DNA of 64,000 nucleotides, from positions 1 to 64,000 of IMG/VR virus record IMGVR_UViG_3300023179_006747. One strand, 5' to 3'. This document shows, piece after piece, positions 31,994-41,398 of the stretch. The notes below the pieces were generated by a model. It was not told the origin of the DNA and ran no database searches. It was given only the letters and a program-made list of their open reading frames with translations. Each line of letters begins with the position of its first letter. Position 1 is the first letter of the stretch. The stretch comes from a virus. A program made the position numbers and the translations under genes.

Positions 31994-32940
31994 AAGTATT
32001 ATCCGCCTCTAGAATTAAAACTCTTGAGACTTGTTCTTGGGTTTATTGGAACAACTATCATACCAAAATTCCACAATCTCAAAATGATGGAGCTTTAAGA
32101 GGAACAATTTGTCATACAATTTTTGAATTACTATTAAATAAAAGACATCTTAAAAATTATAAAAGAATAATAAAAAAGAATTCAATTGATGGTGATCAGG
32201 GAGTAAACAGATTAGTTAAAAAGTTATCATCAAAAGTTAAACTAGACGAAAGTAATTATAAGTTATTAAACGATATGATTTTAGTTGGTCTTAAAAATGA
32301 TTTCTTTGGAGAAGGTGGCGAAATAGTTAAGCCAGAGTATGATTTTGATATTAAAAATGATGAACCAAAATATCATATTCGTGGGTTTATAGATAAACCT
32401 ATTAAAATCAAAAAAGAAATGCATATAATTGATTATAAAAGCTCTAAATATAAGTTTAGGGGAGATGACCTTGAAGCTAATATTCAAGCTATGATGTATA
32501 GTCTAGCAAGTAAAAAAATATGGCCTAAATTAAAACCAATAGTAAAATTCTTATTTCTTAGATTTCCAAAACAACCAATTCAAGAACTATCTTTTTCTGA
32601 TGATGAAATTAAAGGATTTGAGCATTATCTTGAACATATTAATGATTATGTTAATAAATTTAATGAAGAATCTGCCAGATCAAACTTTGCAGTAGATAAT
32701 GTTAAGAATAAATGGATGTGCCAAGTTGGTGGATGGAAATGCCCATATAAAGATCCATATATATATTATGTTAAATTAAATGATAAGGGCGAAGTAATAG
32801 AAACTAGTCTAGAAGATAATTTTAAAGATATTAAAGGATTTAAAGTAGAAACTCGAAAATATGAAGGATGCCCTAAGTTTCAAACTACTTCGGCTAAAGA
32901 TGATTTTCTAGATGATTCAAAAGACGAATTTTTAGATTGA
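31975..32940 (+). CDS. RecB/Cas4-like PD-(D/E)XK exonuclease
   Basis: A 321-residue nuclease. SASRIKTLETCSWVYWNNYH at the start and RGTICHTIFELLL near 44 (His of motif I), then YHIRGFIDKPIKI (Asp, motif II, near 137), HIIDYKSSKYKF (Asp/Glu-x-Lys, motif III, near 151) and EANIQAMMYSLA follow the RecB/AddB/Cas4 order. Cys in the first 20 residues and CQVGGWKCPY (near 244) plus a late Cys could hold an iron-sulfur cluster as in Cas4 and AddB. Role: DNA end processing in replication-recombination. Overlaps the primase gene by 19 nt. Confidence 0.77.
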   Translation: MEKQSLKVLSASRIKTLETCSWVYWNNYHTKIPQSQNDGALRGTICHTIFELLLNKRHLKNYKRIIKKNSIDGDQGVNRLVKKLSSKVKLDESNYKLLNDMILVGLKNDFFGEGGEIVKPEYDFDIKNDEPKYHIRGFIDKPIKIKKEMHIIDYKSSKYKFRGDDLEANIQAMMYSLASKKIWPKLKPIVKFLFLRFPKQPIQELSFSDDEIKGFEHYLEHINDYVNKFNEESARSNFAVDNVKNKWMCQVGGWKCPYKDPYIYYVKLNDKGEVIETSLEDNFKDIKGFKVETRKYEGCPKFQTTSAKDDFLDDSKDEFLD

Positions 32941-32965
32941 TATATTTATAAACTCTTGTTATATT
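32937..32965 (+). promoter_or_regulatory. Sigma-70-type promoter of the polymerase genes
   Basis: TTGATA (32937-32942), 17 nt, TATATT (32960-32965), then 7 nt to ATG 32973. A TTG at 32964 in the same frame lies inside the -10 box, so the ATG is preferred. Confidence 0.65.
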
Positions 32966-32972
32966 GGTAAAA

Positions 32973-33719
32973 ATGATACCTTTATTTAAATCTCATTATT
33001 CTTTAGGAAGATCAATTCTTACTTTAGAAGATAAGTCTGAAAGAGATGAGTATCCAGATTCTATCATTCAAATAGCTAAACAAAATAAATTAAAAGAGAT
33101 ATTCCTAGTAGAAGATAATATGTCTTCATTTCTTGAAGCTTATACAAACTGCAAGAATAATGATATTAAATTAAATTATGGATTAAGAATTTCAGTTACA
33201 GAGTCAATGAGTGATAAAACTGATGAATCAAGATCTAAAAACTCAAAATTTATACTTTTCTTTAAAAATAAAAAGGGTTACGAATCTTTAACAAAACTAT
33301 TTAGTATTGGTGCAAAAGATGGCTTTTATTATGAACCTAGACTAGATTATACTACAATAAACAATAACTGGTCGGATGATTTAATTATGGGTATTCCATT
33401 CTATGATTCTTTTATATTTAATAATACTTTAAAAAACAGTATATGTGTTCCTCAAATAGATTTTACAAAACCAGTAGTGTTTATTGAACAAAATGAATTA
33501 CCTTTTGATTTTATTATTAAAGATAAAATGTTATCATTTGCAGAAAAGAATAAACTAGAAGTTTTTAATGCAAAAAGTATTTACTATACTGATAAAAAAG
33601 ATTTTAAAACATACTTAACATTCAGATGTATCAACAACAGAAGCGTTTTGAATAAACCAGACATTGAGCATATGAGTAGCAATGAGTTTTGTTTTGAAAG
33701 TTGGAAAAATAATAAATAA
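32973..33719 (+). CDS. DNA polymerase III alpha PHP-domain-like protein (split DnaE, part 1)
   Basis: A 248-residue protein that looks like the N-terminal PHP domain of DnaE. MIPLFKSHYSLGRSILTLED matches the FVHLHVHTEYSLLDG opening, here with only one His left. IQIAKQNKLKEIFLVEDN fits the 'ALTDH' region, LNYGLRISVT the 'GIE' strand and NKKGYESLTKLFSIGAKDGF the conserved helix after it. EVFNAKSIYYTDKKDF near 192 matches the 'ATNDVHYL' region. Most metal ligands are lost, so it is probably structural. The catalytic part is a separate gene three genes downstream (35158). Together they would equal most of a DnaE. Confidence 0.7.
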   Translation: MIPLFKSHYSLGRSILTLEDKSERDEYPDSIIQIAKQNKLKEIFLVEDNMSSFLEAYTNCKNNDIKLNYGLRISVTESMSDKTDESRSKNSKFILFFKNKKGYESLTKLFSIGAKDGFYYEPRLDYTTINNNWSDDLIMGIPFYDSFIFNNTLKNSICVPQIDFTKPVVFIEQNELPFDFIIKDKMLSFAEKNKLEVFNAKSIYYTDKKDFKTYLTFRCINNRSVLNKPDIEHMSSNEFCFESWKNNK

Positions 33720-33720
33720 T

Positions 33721-34299
33721 ATGAAAACTCAAGATCCAGAAGTAATAGTTAATCAATACGGCAATAAAGCAAGACAAATACAAAGTAGAGAGGATAGGTC
33801 ATATGATTATAAAAATATGCTTTATGATGAAGATAGTTTATATTCAATTGATGTAGATTTAATTTGCATAAAATATGAAAGACCTAAAATACCAACTATT
33901 GTAGCTGGACTTGAACTTACTTTAATAAATAATTATCAATCAAGATATGACATTGAAATTATAGATGACCAAGAATGGAAAACTACTGTTGAATGTAGAC
34001 CGCATCCTAATTTTTTTAAATCAATTATGACGCGATACAGAAATCAAGGACAAGGTAATTTAAGCGTATTTATCATAAGTAAGCATAATGCGCCATCTGT
34101 TATTGTCGCATTTTCTAAAGATTTAATGCATTTTTATCTTTATAATTTGACTAAAGATAATAATAAATGGTTTTATCAAAACAAACCAGCCCACTTAATA
34201 TGGCATTATAAAATAAGAAATCAAAAAATTCCAGATGATTTTTATAAAAGACATAAAATCTTGAATACCGAACAAGAATCGTTTATAATCAATACATAA
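33721..34299 (+). CDS. Hypothetical protein, 192 residues
   Basis: The start is taken at ATG 33721, after the upstream stop; an earlier in-frame start would overlap the PHP gene. The protein has a helical, charged first third (QYGNKARQIQSREDRSYD) and a beta-rich rest with RYDIEIIDDQEWKTTVECRP near 68 and SVFIISKHNAPSVIVAFSKD near 108. No motif or family is recognised. Its place between PHP and proofreading genes suggests a replisome part, without more support. Confidence 0.55.
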   Translation: MKTQDPEVIVNQYGNKARQIQSREDRSYDYKNMLYDEDSLYSIDVDLICIKYERPKIPTIVAGLELTLINNYQSRYDIEIIDDQEWKTTVECRPHPNFFKSIMTRYRNQGQGNLSVFIISKHNAPSVIVAFSKDLMHFYLYNLTKDNNKWFYQNKPAHLIWHYKIRNQKIPDDFYKRHKILNTEQESFIINT

Positions 34300-34300
34300 T

Positions 34301-34939
34301 ATGGACGAGCATCTTTTAAGATATGATAAGAATAAGACTTTGGTTTTTATAGATTGTGAAACATTCAATCTTTGTTTAAACTTTTGTCATAATCTTCCTT
34401 GGCAAATTGCTATGCTTAAAGTTCAAGGCGACAAAAAAATTGATCAAAAGAATTTTTATTTAAAATGGCAAACAGATTTAAAAATCAGTCAAGACGCAGC
34501 CAGAATTACCAGATATGATCATAAGAAAGTTCAAAAAGAAGGTTATGACCCAAAAGAGATATTTCCAACTATTAAAGATTGGTTAGATCACGCAGATTAC
34601 ATCGTTGGTCACAATACTCTTGGATTTGACATCTATCTCATAAAAGAGTATTATAAATACATGGGTTGTAATTGGCATCACCTTGTAAATAAATTTATTG
34701 ACACAAACGCAATTGCTAGAGGAATAAAATATGAAATGCCTTATTCTTCAAAAGATAATTTAATTGAATATCAATATAAAATTCTTCATACTAGAAAAAA
34801 GAATATTAAAAGTTCTTTAACTTTCTTAGGTAAAGAAAATGGAATAGAACATGACTACGAAAAACTTCATGATGCTATTAATGATCTTGACTTGAATTTA
34901 AAAGTATGGAATAAATTAAAGTGGCAATTAGAGGTATAA
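34301..34939 (+). CDS. DEDDh 3'-5' exonuclease (DnaQ-like, proofreading)
   Basis: A 212-residue exonuclease. VFIDCETFNL holds Asp18 and Glu20 (motif I), HNTLGFDIYLIKEYY the motif II Asp110, and the C-terminal HDAINDLDLNLKVW the motif III His190 and Asp195, the full DEDDh set. The length equals DnaQ-type proofreading exonucleases. Lying between the PHP and polymerase genes, it probably edits for the phage DNA polymerase III alpha. Followed by a 74-residue gene after 1 nt. Confidence 0.85.
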   Translation: MDEHLLRYDKNKTLVFIDCETFNLCLNFCHNLPWQIAMLKVQGDKKIDQKNFYLKWQTDLKISQDAARITRYDHKKVQKEGYDPKEIFPTIKDWLDHADYIVGHNTLGFDIYLIKEYYKYMGCNWHHLVNKFIDTNAIARGIKYEMPYSSKDNLIEYQYKILHTRKKNIKSSLTFLGKENGIEHDYEKLHDAINDLDLNLKVWNKLKWQLEV

Positions 34940-34940
34940 C

Positions 34941-35165
34941 ATGGCATCATTAGACGATATTTATGATATAATTCAAAAACTAGAAGATAGTGGAATAGAA
35001 TATTTACTTATAACTGTTCAAAAAGGCAAGAAACAAGGTAAAGCAGATGTATTTTTTAGTTTAAAAGATAAAGCATCTATGAAAATATTAGCAACTGGAT
35101 TAGAAGCTTTTAATAAAGAAATAGATAATATTGATAGACTAGATGAAGATAAAGATTATGAGTAA
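34941..35165 (+). CDS. Hypothetical protein, 74 residues
   Basis: A small acidic protein with one helix (LDDIYDIIQKLEDSGIEYLL) and a lysine-rich turn (VQKGKKQGKADVFFSL), ending in an acidic tail (DRLDEDKDYE). It overlaps the polymerase gene by 8 nt, so the two are translationally coupled. No family recognised. A small subunit of the replication complex is possible. Confidence 0.55.
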   Translation: MASLDDIYDIIQKLEDSGIEYLLITVQKGKKQGKADVFFSLKDKASMKILATGLEAFNKEIDNIDRLDEDKDYE

Positions 35166-37740
35166 TATTTTAAAAGACGAAGTATTTTCTAGTAAGTTTA
35201 CAACCACAGACCTTGGACTACATGGAGTTAGACTTCCAGAATTTAATATTGACTTATCTTTAAAAAGACATCTTAATATTAGTGAAGATGTTTCTAATTA
35301 TGATTTTCTCAGAGCATTAGCATTAAATGGTTTTAAAGATCTAAAAATAGAAAAAGATAATAAAGACTATAAGAAATATATTGATAGAGCAAAATACGAA
35401 CTAGAAACATTAAAAGAATTAGGATTTATAGATTATATCTTATTAGTATGGGATGTTATTAATTTTTGTAAAACAAATAATATACCAGTTGGGTTAGGTA
35501 GAGGTTCAGCTGCTGGCTCACTTATTCTTTATCTAATTGGCGTAACTAGAATTGATCCAGTTAAATATGATCTTTATTTCGAAAGATTTATATCCAAGAT
35601 TCGAGCCAAAAAGCAAGTTATTAATGGAATAACATATCTTGATGGGAGTTTGATGTGTGATGTTGATTTAGATATTTGTTATTATAATCGTCAAAAAGTA
35701 TTACAATATTTAGAATCTAAATTTAAAGGTAAAACTAGTAAGATCTTAACTCTTAATACTTTGAGCGGAAAATTGTTAATTAAAGAATGCGGTAAAATTA
35801 TTGGAGAAAAGACAGAAGAAGAAATGACCAATATATCCTCTTTAATTCCAAAGGTATTTGGTCAAGTTAAAGATATTAATACTGCATACGAAGAAGTATC
35901 AAAATTTAAAGAATGGTGTGATGAAAACAAAGAAACATTTCAAATCGCTTTAAAGCTAAGGGATCTTATTAAAAATAAAGGAGTTCATCCATCTGGAGTT
36001 CTTCTTTCTTATTATGATCTAGAAACAGTATGTCCGACAGAATTTTCTTCTGATAAAGAACCAGTTTCAAGTTTTGATATGAATTGGGTTAGTTTATTTA
36101 ATATTAAACTTGATATCTTGGGATTAAGAAGCGTTTCAGTAGTAGATGATGTTTGTAAAAATATTGGAATCAAAGTTCAAGATATTGATTTAAATCATGA
36201 ATCTATCTATAGAAATTTACAAGATTTAAAATGTCCTCATGGTTTGTTTCAAATCGAAGCAGAAACCAATTTTAGAGTTTGTCAAAAAGTAAAACCAAAA
36301 AATCTAGAAGAACTTAGTGGAGTATTAGCTCTAGCAAGACCTGGAGCATTACAATTCGTAGATAAATACGCTGGTCATACAAATTATCAGCAATCAGAAA
36401 GTATTCATCCATTTTTTGATGATATTCTGAAACAAACTGGTGGAGTAGCATTGTATCAAGAGCAATTGATGAAAATGGCTAATAAGATTGGATTTACTTT
36501 GGACGAAGCAGAAATCTTAAGAAGAATCGTAGGTAAAAAGAAAACCGAAGAGATCAAAACTTGGAAAAAAAAGATTGAATCAAAGATCAAAGAGAATAAA
36601 ATACCAAAAGAGGTAGGAGAAATTCTATGGAAGATTCTAGAAGATTCTGCGAATTACTCATTTAATAAGAGTCATTCACTTGCTTATGCGGCTTTAGCAG
36701 CAGTTACAATTTATTTAAAATTTAATTATTCTCAACAATTCTTTTTATCTTTATTGAAAATGAGCAGAAATGAACCAGATCCAATTGGTGAAATTTCTAA
36801 GATTCAAAAAGAAATGCATGAGTTTGATATTAAACTTCTTCCCCCACATATTATTAAATCAGAAATGGATTTTTCTACAGAAGATAAGGACATTAGATTC
36901 GGATTATTATCAATCAAAGGTATAAGTGATAAATCTATTGAAAAACTAAATAGTTTTAGAAATAAGTATTCTAATAAGTTTGAGATTTTCCAAGCAGCAG
37001 AAGAAGCTGATCTTAATATTGGAGTATTATCTTCTTTAATTCAAGCAGGAGCATTGAGTGGTTTTAATCAATCTAGAAGTAAAATTGTATTAGAAGCCCA
37101 ATTATGGAATATTCTAACTGCTAAAGAAAAGAAATATTCAATTTCATTTGCAGATAAGTTTGATTACGATTTAATTAAAATTATTAAACATCTTAATAAA
37201 TTTACTGATGAAAAGAATCATTTAGTTATTAAAGATACAAGATTAAATACTATTAAAGCAAAATATGCGCCATATCTTGAAATCTATAATCAGAATAGTA
37301 AAAGTGAAAGTTTTGCTAATTGGTATTATGAAAAGAGACTTTTGGGATATACATATAATAAAAATCTAAGAGATATCTTCTCTGAGAAGAGAGAAAATCT
37401 TAAATATATTAGCGATATTATAGATGAACCAGTTAATAACAAAGTAGCATTTGTTGGTCAAATAGAAGAAGTATATACTGGCGTATCAAAAAATGAAAAG
37501 AAAACAAGATATGTAAGATTAAAAATATCTGACGAAACCAGTTCAATAAGCGTACTAATATTCAATGATAATATTGAAAATAACAAATTATTAAATAATA
37601 AAGCTTTTGAAGAAGGAAATATTGTTATCGCCAAAGGATCAAAGAGAGATGATTGTATATTTGGAGACTTGATTGCCATTCAAGATCATCAAATTTATAT
37701 GAAATTAAATGACTTAAAAAAGATAGATAAAAATAATTGA
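35158..37740 (+). CDS. dnaE: DNA polymerase III alpha subunit, catalytic part (split DnaE, part 2)
   Basis: Main replicative polymerase of the C family, here 860 residues from ATG 35158 (an earlier ATG lies within the previous gene). Diagnostic segments in order: VGLGRGSAAGSLILYLIG (residues 111-128), MCDVDLDICYYNRQ (166-179) carrying the two catalytic Asp (170 and 172 by alignment with PDFDID), KGVHPSGVLLS, FNIKLDILGLRSVSVV with the third Asp, TGGVALYQEQLMKMA, and NYSFNKSHSLAYAALA (fingers). The C-terminus has a DNA-binding helix-hairpin region and an OB fold (VAFVGQIEEVYTGVS). It lacks the PHP domain, which a separate gene encodes upstream. Confidence 0.92.
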   Translation: MSNILKDEVFSSKFTTTDLGLHGVRLPEFNIDLSLKRHLNISEDVSNYDFLRALALNGFKDLKIEKDNKDYKKYIDRAKYELETLKELGFIDYILLVWDVINFCKTNNIPVGLGRGSAAGSLILYLIGVTRIDPVKYDLYFERFISKIRAKKQVINGITYLDGSLMCDVDLDICYYNRQKVLQYLESKFKGKTSKILTLNTLSGKLLIKECGKIIGEKTEEEMTNISSLIPKVFGQVKDINTAYEEVSKFKEWCDENKETFQIALKLRDLIKNKGVHPSGVLLSYYDLETVCPTEFSSDKEPVSSFDMNWVSLFNIKLDILGLRSVSVVDDVCKNIGIKVQDIDLNHESIYRNLQDLKCPHGLFQIEAETNFRVCQKVKPKNLEELSGVLALARPGALQFVDKYAGHTNYQQSESIHPFFDDILKQTGGVALYQEQLMKMANKIGFTLDEAEILRRIVGKKKTEEIKTWKKKIESKIKENKIPKEVGEILWKILEDSANYSFNKSHSLAYAALAAVTIYLKFNYSQQFFLSLLKMSRNEPDPIGEISKIQKEMHEFDIKLLPPHIIKSEMDFSTEDKDIRFGLLSIKGISDKSIEKLNSFRNKYSNKFEIFQAAEEADLNIGVLSSLIQAGALSGFNQSRSKIVLEAQLWNILTAKEKKYSISFADKFDYDLIKIIKHLNKFTDEKNHLVIKDTRLNTIKAKYAPYLEIYNQNSKSESFANWYYEKRLLGYTYNKNLRDIFSEKRENLKYISDIIDEPVNNKVAFVGQIEEVYTGVSKNEKKTRYVRLKISDETSSISVLIFNDNIENNKLLNNKAFEEGNIVIAKGSKRDDCIFGDLIAIQDHQIYMKLNDLKKIDKNN

Positions 37741-37765
37741 CATTTTTAAATATAAGTAGTAACAT
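37737..37765 (+). promoter_or_regulatory. Sigma-70-type promoter, predicted leaderless start
   Basis: TTGACA (37737-37742), 17 nt, TAACAT (37760-37765), then 8 nt to ATG 37774. The -35 box includes the polymerase stop codon. Confidence 0.7.
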
Positions 37766-37773
37766 ATATTAAT

Positions 37774-38316
37774 ATGATATCATTTTATAAACCAAATAGT
37801 AAAAATACAGGAACAGCTTGTAGTTTCAGCGTAAATTCAAAAGATAATTCTGTCTGGGGATCATTAATCAAGCAAAGTTCTTGGAATGATGCAAAAAAGA
37901 TTGGGTCTTTTTCAGAAAATCAAAATAATCCTAATAAAAGTGTTAAAGTCAAGTTTTCTCTCACAGAAGCAGCTGGACTTCTTGACGCTTTAGAAAGAAA
38001 TGTAGAATTTTCAGCATATCATACTTCTGAAAAACAAATAACAAAAATTAAACTAGCCCCTTATATTAGAGATGAAAAGCAAGTTGGTTTTTCATATAGC
38101 GTTAATAAAGAAGATAAACAAAATTTGGAAAACAAACAATCATATTTGATTGGGTTTTATTTTAATGAAGCAAGACTATTAAAAGAATTTTTGACTTATT
38201 CTTTAAATTCTGTTTTTGAAGCCCAACGAATTGAAGCTATAAAGAAAGCGAAAAATTCGACAAAAGAAACCAAGGAAATTAGCGAAAGTAATCAAGAAGA
38301 TAGCGAACTCTGGTAA
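37774..38316 (+). CDS. Hypothetical protein, possible single-strand DNA binding
   Basis: A 180-residue protein, beginning MISFYKPNSKNTGTACSFSV with VWGSLIKQSSWNDAKKIGSF next. It then has a beta-rich pattern (KVKFSLTEAAGLLDALERN, SAYHTSEKQ) and ends with a Lys-rich helix and an acidic tail (SNQEDSELW). The mix of a beta sheet, a basic surface and an acidic end recalls phage single-strand DNA-binding proteins, but no OB-fold motif can be shown. It is in the replication region with its own promoter, and its stop overlaps the next ATG by 1 nt. Confidence 0.5.
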   Translation: MISFYKPNSKNTGTACSFSVNSKDNSVWGSLIKQSSWNDAKKIGSFSENQNNPNKSVKVKFSLTEAAGLLDALERNVEFSAYHTSEKQITKIKLAPYIRDEKQVGFSYSVNKEDKQNLENKQSYLIGFYFNEARLLKEFLTYSLNSVFEAQRIEAIKKAKNSTKETKEISESNQEDSELW

Positions 38317-40232
38317 TGGAACGAAAAAAGAAAGTTTTAATACAAACAGATTTTTCTTTAGCCAAAACTGGCTTTGGAAGAAACGCGAAAACTTTACTTA
38401 AATATTTATATTCTACAAATAAATATGATTTAGTTCATTATTCATGTGGAATGACTTATGATCATCCAGATTTTAAGAAAACTCCATGGAAAACAGTAGG
38501 CTCTTTACCTAATACTCAACAAGAATTAGATCAATTAAATAGAGATCCTAATTTGGCTAGAATGGCAAGTTATGGTGCACATCTTTTAGATAAAGTTATT
38601 AATGATGAAAAACCAGATGTTTATATTGCTGTTCAAGATATTTGGGGAGTAGATTTTGCTATTGAAAAGCCTTGGTTTGATAAAATAGCATCTGTAATTT
38701 GGACCACATTAGATTCTCTTCCTATTCTTCAATCTGCTGTTACAAGTGCACCAAAAATTAAGAATTATTGGATTTGGAGTAATTTTGCTACAAAAGCTTT
38801 ACATAAAATGGGATATGGCCACGTTAAGACCATGCATGGTTCGCTTGAGGATAAAGAGTTTTATCGCCTATCAGATTTTGATAGAAACCAACTTAGAAAA
38901 AAACACAATATTCCACAAGATGCATTTATAATTGGATTCGTTTTCAGAAATCAATTAAGAAAAAGTGTTCCAAATTTATTACAAGGTTATGCTCTATGGA
39001 AAAAGAATAATCCAGAAATTAAAAATACATATCTTCTTTTGCATACTCACTGGGGAGAAGGTTGGAATATTCATAAACTAGCTTCAGAATTTGGGGTAGA
39101 TCATAATGAAATATTAACAACTTATATTTGTAGAAATTGTGGAGAATACCAAATTAAAACATTTTCTGGTTTAGATGTAGATTGTAAATTTTGTGGAGTA
39201 CAAAAAAGTCAGACTACAACAAATGTATCAGTTGGGGTAACAGAGCAACAATTAAATGAAATTTATAATTTTATGGATGTTTATTGTCATCCATTTACAA
39301 GTGGTGGACAAGAAATACCTATCCAAGAGGCCAAATTAACCGAATTAATTACTCTTGTAACAAATTACAGTTGTGGAGAAGAAATGTGCGAACCAGAAGC
39401 TAATTCACTATCTTTAGAATGGAATGAATACAGAGAACATGGAACGGAATTTATCAAAGCCTCTACTTATCCAGAATCAATAGCTAAACAATTAAATATT
39501 GTATATAAAATGCCACAGCATAAAAGACTTGAAATGGGTAGGAAAGCTAGAGAATGGACTATTAAAAATTTCGGTATTCAAAATGTAGGAAAATCTATAG
39601 AAGAGTTTATAGATAAACAACAATTAGTTGATTGGACTAAAGTATTAGAAAATTCTCAAGATAAGAAAGATCCATATTGTCAAATACCAAATATTGTAGA
39701 TGATGGAGATTGGATATTATTTATGTATCATAATATTCTTAAAATGAAAAATATTGACAAAAATGACTCTGGATACTTATATTGGATGGGAGAACTTAGT
39801 AAGGGCGCAAAAAAACAAGACATAGAAAATTATTTTAGAAACGTAGCTTTAAAAGAAAATGAACAAGAAAAACAAATAAAATTTGAAGATCTTCTTGATA
39901 AAAAAGATAAAGGACGAGTAATCTATGTCATGCCAGAAAGTGCTGGAGATATTTTCTTAAGTACAGCCTTATTTAAATCTATTAAAAATAGATATCCAGA
40001 TTATAGTTTGTATGTTGCTACAAAACCACAGTACAAAGATATTTTAGAAGGTAATCCATATGTTCATAGATGGATTGAATATAACCCAATCATGGATAAT
40101 CTAATTTGGCTAGAAGGAAATAGTCAACATGATGGATATTTTGATATCGCTTATTTACCATATACTTGCACTCAAAGAAACTTGAACTATCTCCACAATG
40201 GCTTAGATAAAGTAGAATTTCAATTAACTTAA
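38316..40232 (+). CDS. GT4 glycosyltransferase with zinc ribbon, fused to GT9 N-terminal half
   Basis: A 638-residue multidomain protein. Residues 1-450 form a GT4-like GT-B enzyme (KVLIQTDFSLAKTGFGRNAK; HPFTSGGQEIPIQEAKL near 325 as the donor site). A Cys4 zinc ribbon is inserted near residues 271-297 (YICRNCGEY ... CKFCGVQ). From about residue 532, GRVIYVMPESAGDIFLSTAL followed by FKSIKNRYPDYSLYVATKPQ is the start of a heptosyltransferase (GT9) N-terminal Rossmann domain, cut at residue 638. The remainder of a GT9 enzyme follows as the next gene. Located among replication genes. Donor unknown. Confidence 0.75.
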   Translation: MERKKKVLIQTDFSLAKTGFGRNAKTLLKYLYSTNKYDLVHYSCGMTYDHPDFKKTPWKTVGSLPNTQQELDQLNRDPNLARMASYGAHLLDKVINDEKPDVYIAVQDIWGVDFAIEKPWFDKIASVIWTTLDSLPILQSAVTSAPKIKNYWIWSNFATKALHKMGYGHVKTMHGSLEDKEFYRLSDFDRNQLRKKHNIPQDAFIIGFVFRNQLRKSVPNLLQGYALWKKNNPEIKNTYLLLHTHWGEGWNIHKLASEFGVDHNEILTTYICRNCGEYQIKTFSGLDVDCKFCGVQKSQTTTNVSVGVTEQQLNEIYNFMDVYCHPFTSGGQEIPIQEAKLTELITLVTNYSCGEEMCEPEANSLSLEWNEYREHGTEFIKASTYPESIAKQLNIVYKMPQHKRLEMGRKAREWTIKNFGIQNVGKSIEEFIDKQQLVDWTKVLENSQDKKDPYCQIPNIVDDGDWILFMYHNILKMKNIDKNDSGYLYWMGELSKGAKKQDIENYFRNVALKENEQEKQIKFEDLLDKKDKGRVIYVMPESAGDIFLSTALFKSIKNRYPDYSLYVATKPQYKDILEGNPYVHRWIEYNPIMDNLIWLEGNSQHDGYFDIAYLPYTCTQRNLNYLHNGLDKVEFQLT

Positions 40233-40246
40233 TATATCATAAATAA

Positions 40247-41398
40247 ATGAGACTTTTAGATACATATGCTACAAATACAGGATCAAAAATAGATAAACCA
40301 TTTATATATACAAAATATTTTCCACTTCCATTAGAAAAATATATAACTATTCAAAACCAAACTCCTTATGATTCTAGAAATTATTCATACTGGCAAGAAG
40401 TTATAAATTTAATACAACCTTTTTTATCAAAAGTTAATATTCATATTATTCAAGTTGGAACAAAAGATGAAAGAGCACTAGGTGGAGTAATTAACCTACT
40501 AGGTCAAACAAATATAAATCAACTAGCTTATGTTATTCAGAATTCCAAATTGCATTTTGGCGCAGATAGTCTTTGTGTACATTTAGCTTCTAGTTTTGAT
40601 ATTCCTATTGTGTCATTGTATAGTATAAGTAATCCCAATGTTGCAGGACCACATTTTGGAAATAAAGACAAGCATATTCTATTAAAAGGATATGAAAGAA
40701 TTGGAAATAAAAAACCATCCTATTCACAAGTAGAAAGCCCCAAATCTATTGATACTATTAAGCCAGAAGAAATTGCAGAAGGCATACTAAAACTATTAAA
40801 TATTGAATTTCCAAAAATGCCAGAAACAGTATTTATTGGTCAAGATTTTAATGTTAAAAGTTTTGAAATTATACCAGATCAACCGCTAGATCTTGCTTCT
40901 ATACCAGTTGAAAATCCAATTATTAGATTAGACTACTCTTTTAATGAAGAAGTTTTAGAGTCAATCTTATCACAAAGAAAGAGTATCATTTTTACCAATA
41001 AACCTATCAAAAAAGATATAATTGAAAAATATAAGCAAAATATTAACCAATTAATTTATATTATTGAAGAAAATAATAGCGTAAATTTTGTTAAACTATT
41101 GAAGAGTAATTCTATTAATTACGTTCTACTATCATTCCTACCAGAAGAAGTTTTAAATAAATTTAAAATTGATTATTTGGATTATAATTTAATAGTTAAT
41201 AGAAAGCACAAGACTAAAGAAGAGACTAAAATATCAAATATTGATAATCTTTATTACAATTCCTCAAGAACACTATATTCTTCTAAAGGCAAAAGCGTTT
41301 CTAGGTATGACTGGTTAAATGGAACTGGCAATAAAGTAGTAGATGATGTTGAATTTTGGAAAGAAGCTGATAATTTCTATATTTTTAAGTTGACTTAA
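40247..41398 (+). CDS. GT9 (heptosyltransferase-like) C-terminal half plus extra domain
   Basis: A 383-residue protein. Residues 55-180 match the C-terminal half of ADP-heptose LPS heptosyltransferases: NIHIIQVGTKDERALGG (near 68), LAYVIQNSKLHFGADSLCVHLASSFDIP (in parts, near 98) with the D-S-x-x-x-H-L-A motif, and VSLYSISNPNVAGPH. Residues 210-383 are of unknown fold. The matching N-terminal half ends the previous gene, 14 nt upstream in another frame. The two may form a two-chain enzyme or be the result of gene fission. Confidence 0.7.
   Translation: MRLLDTYATNTGSKIDKPFIYTKYFPLPLEKYITIQNQTPYDSRNYSYWQEVINLIQPFLSKVNIHIIQVGTKDERALGGVINLLGQTNINQLAYVIQNSKLHFGADSLCVHLASSFDIPIVSLYSISNPNVAGPHFGNKDKHILLKGYERIGNKKPSYSQVESPKSIDTIKPEEIAEGILKLLNIEFPKMPETVFIGQDFNVKSFEIIPDQPLDLASIPVENPIIRLDYSFNEEVLESILSQRKSIIFTNKPIKKDIIEKYKQNINQLIYIIEENNSVNFVKLLKSNSINYVLLSFLPEEVLNKFKIDYLDYNLIVNRKHKTKEETKISNIDNLYYNSSRTLYSSKGKSVSRYDWLNGTGNKVVDDVEFWKEADNFYIFKLT

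Noticed and set aside
32964-32972. TTG start for the PHP-like gene
   Set aside because: The codon is inside the -10 box (32960-32965); ATG 32973 has the same -10 to start spacing as other genes.
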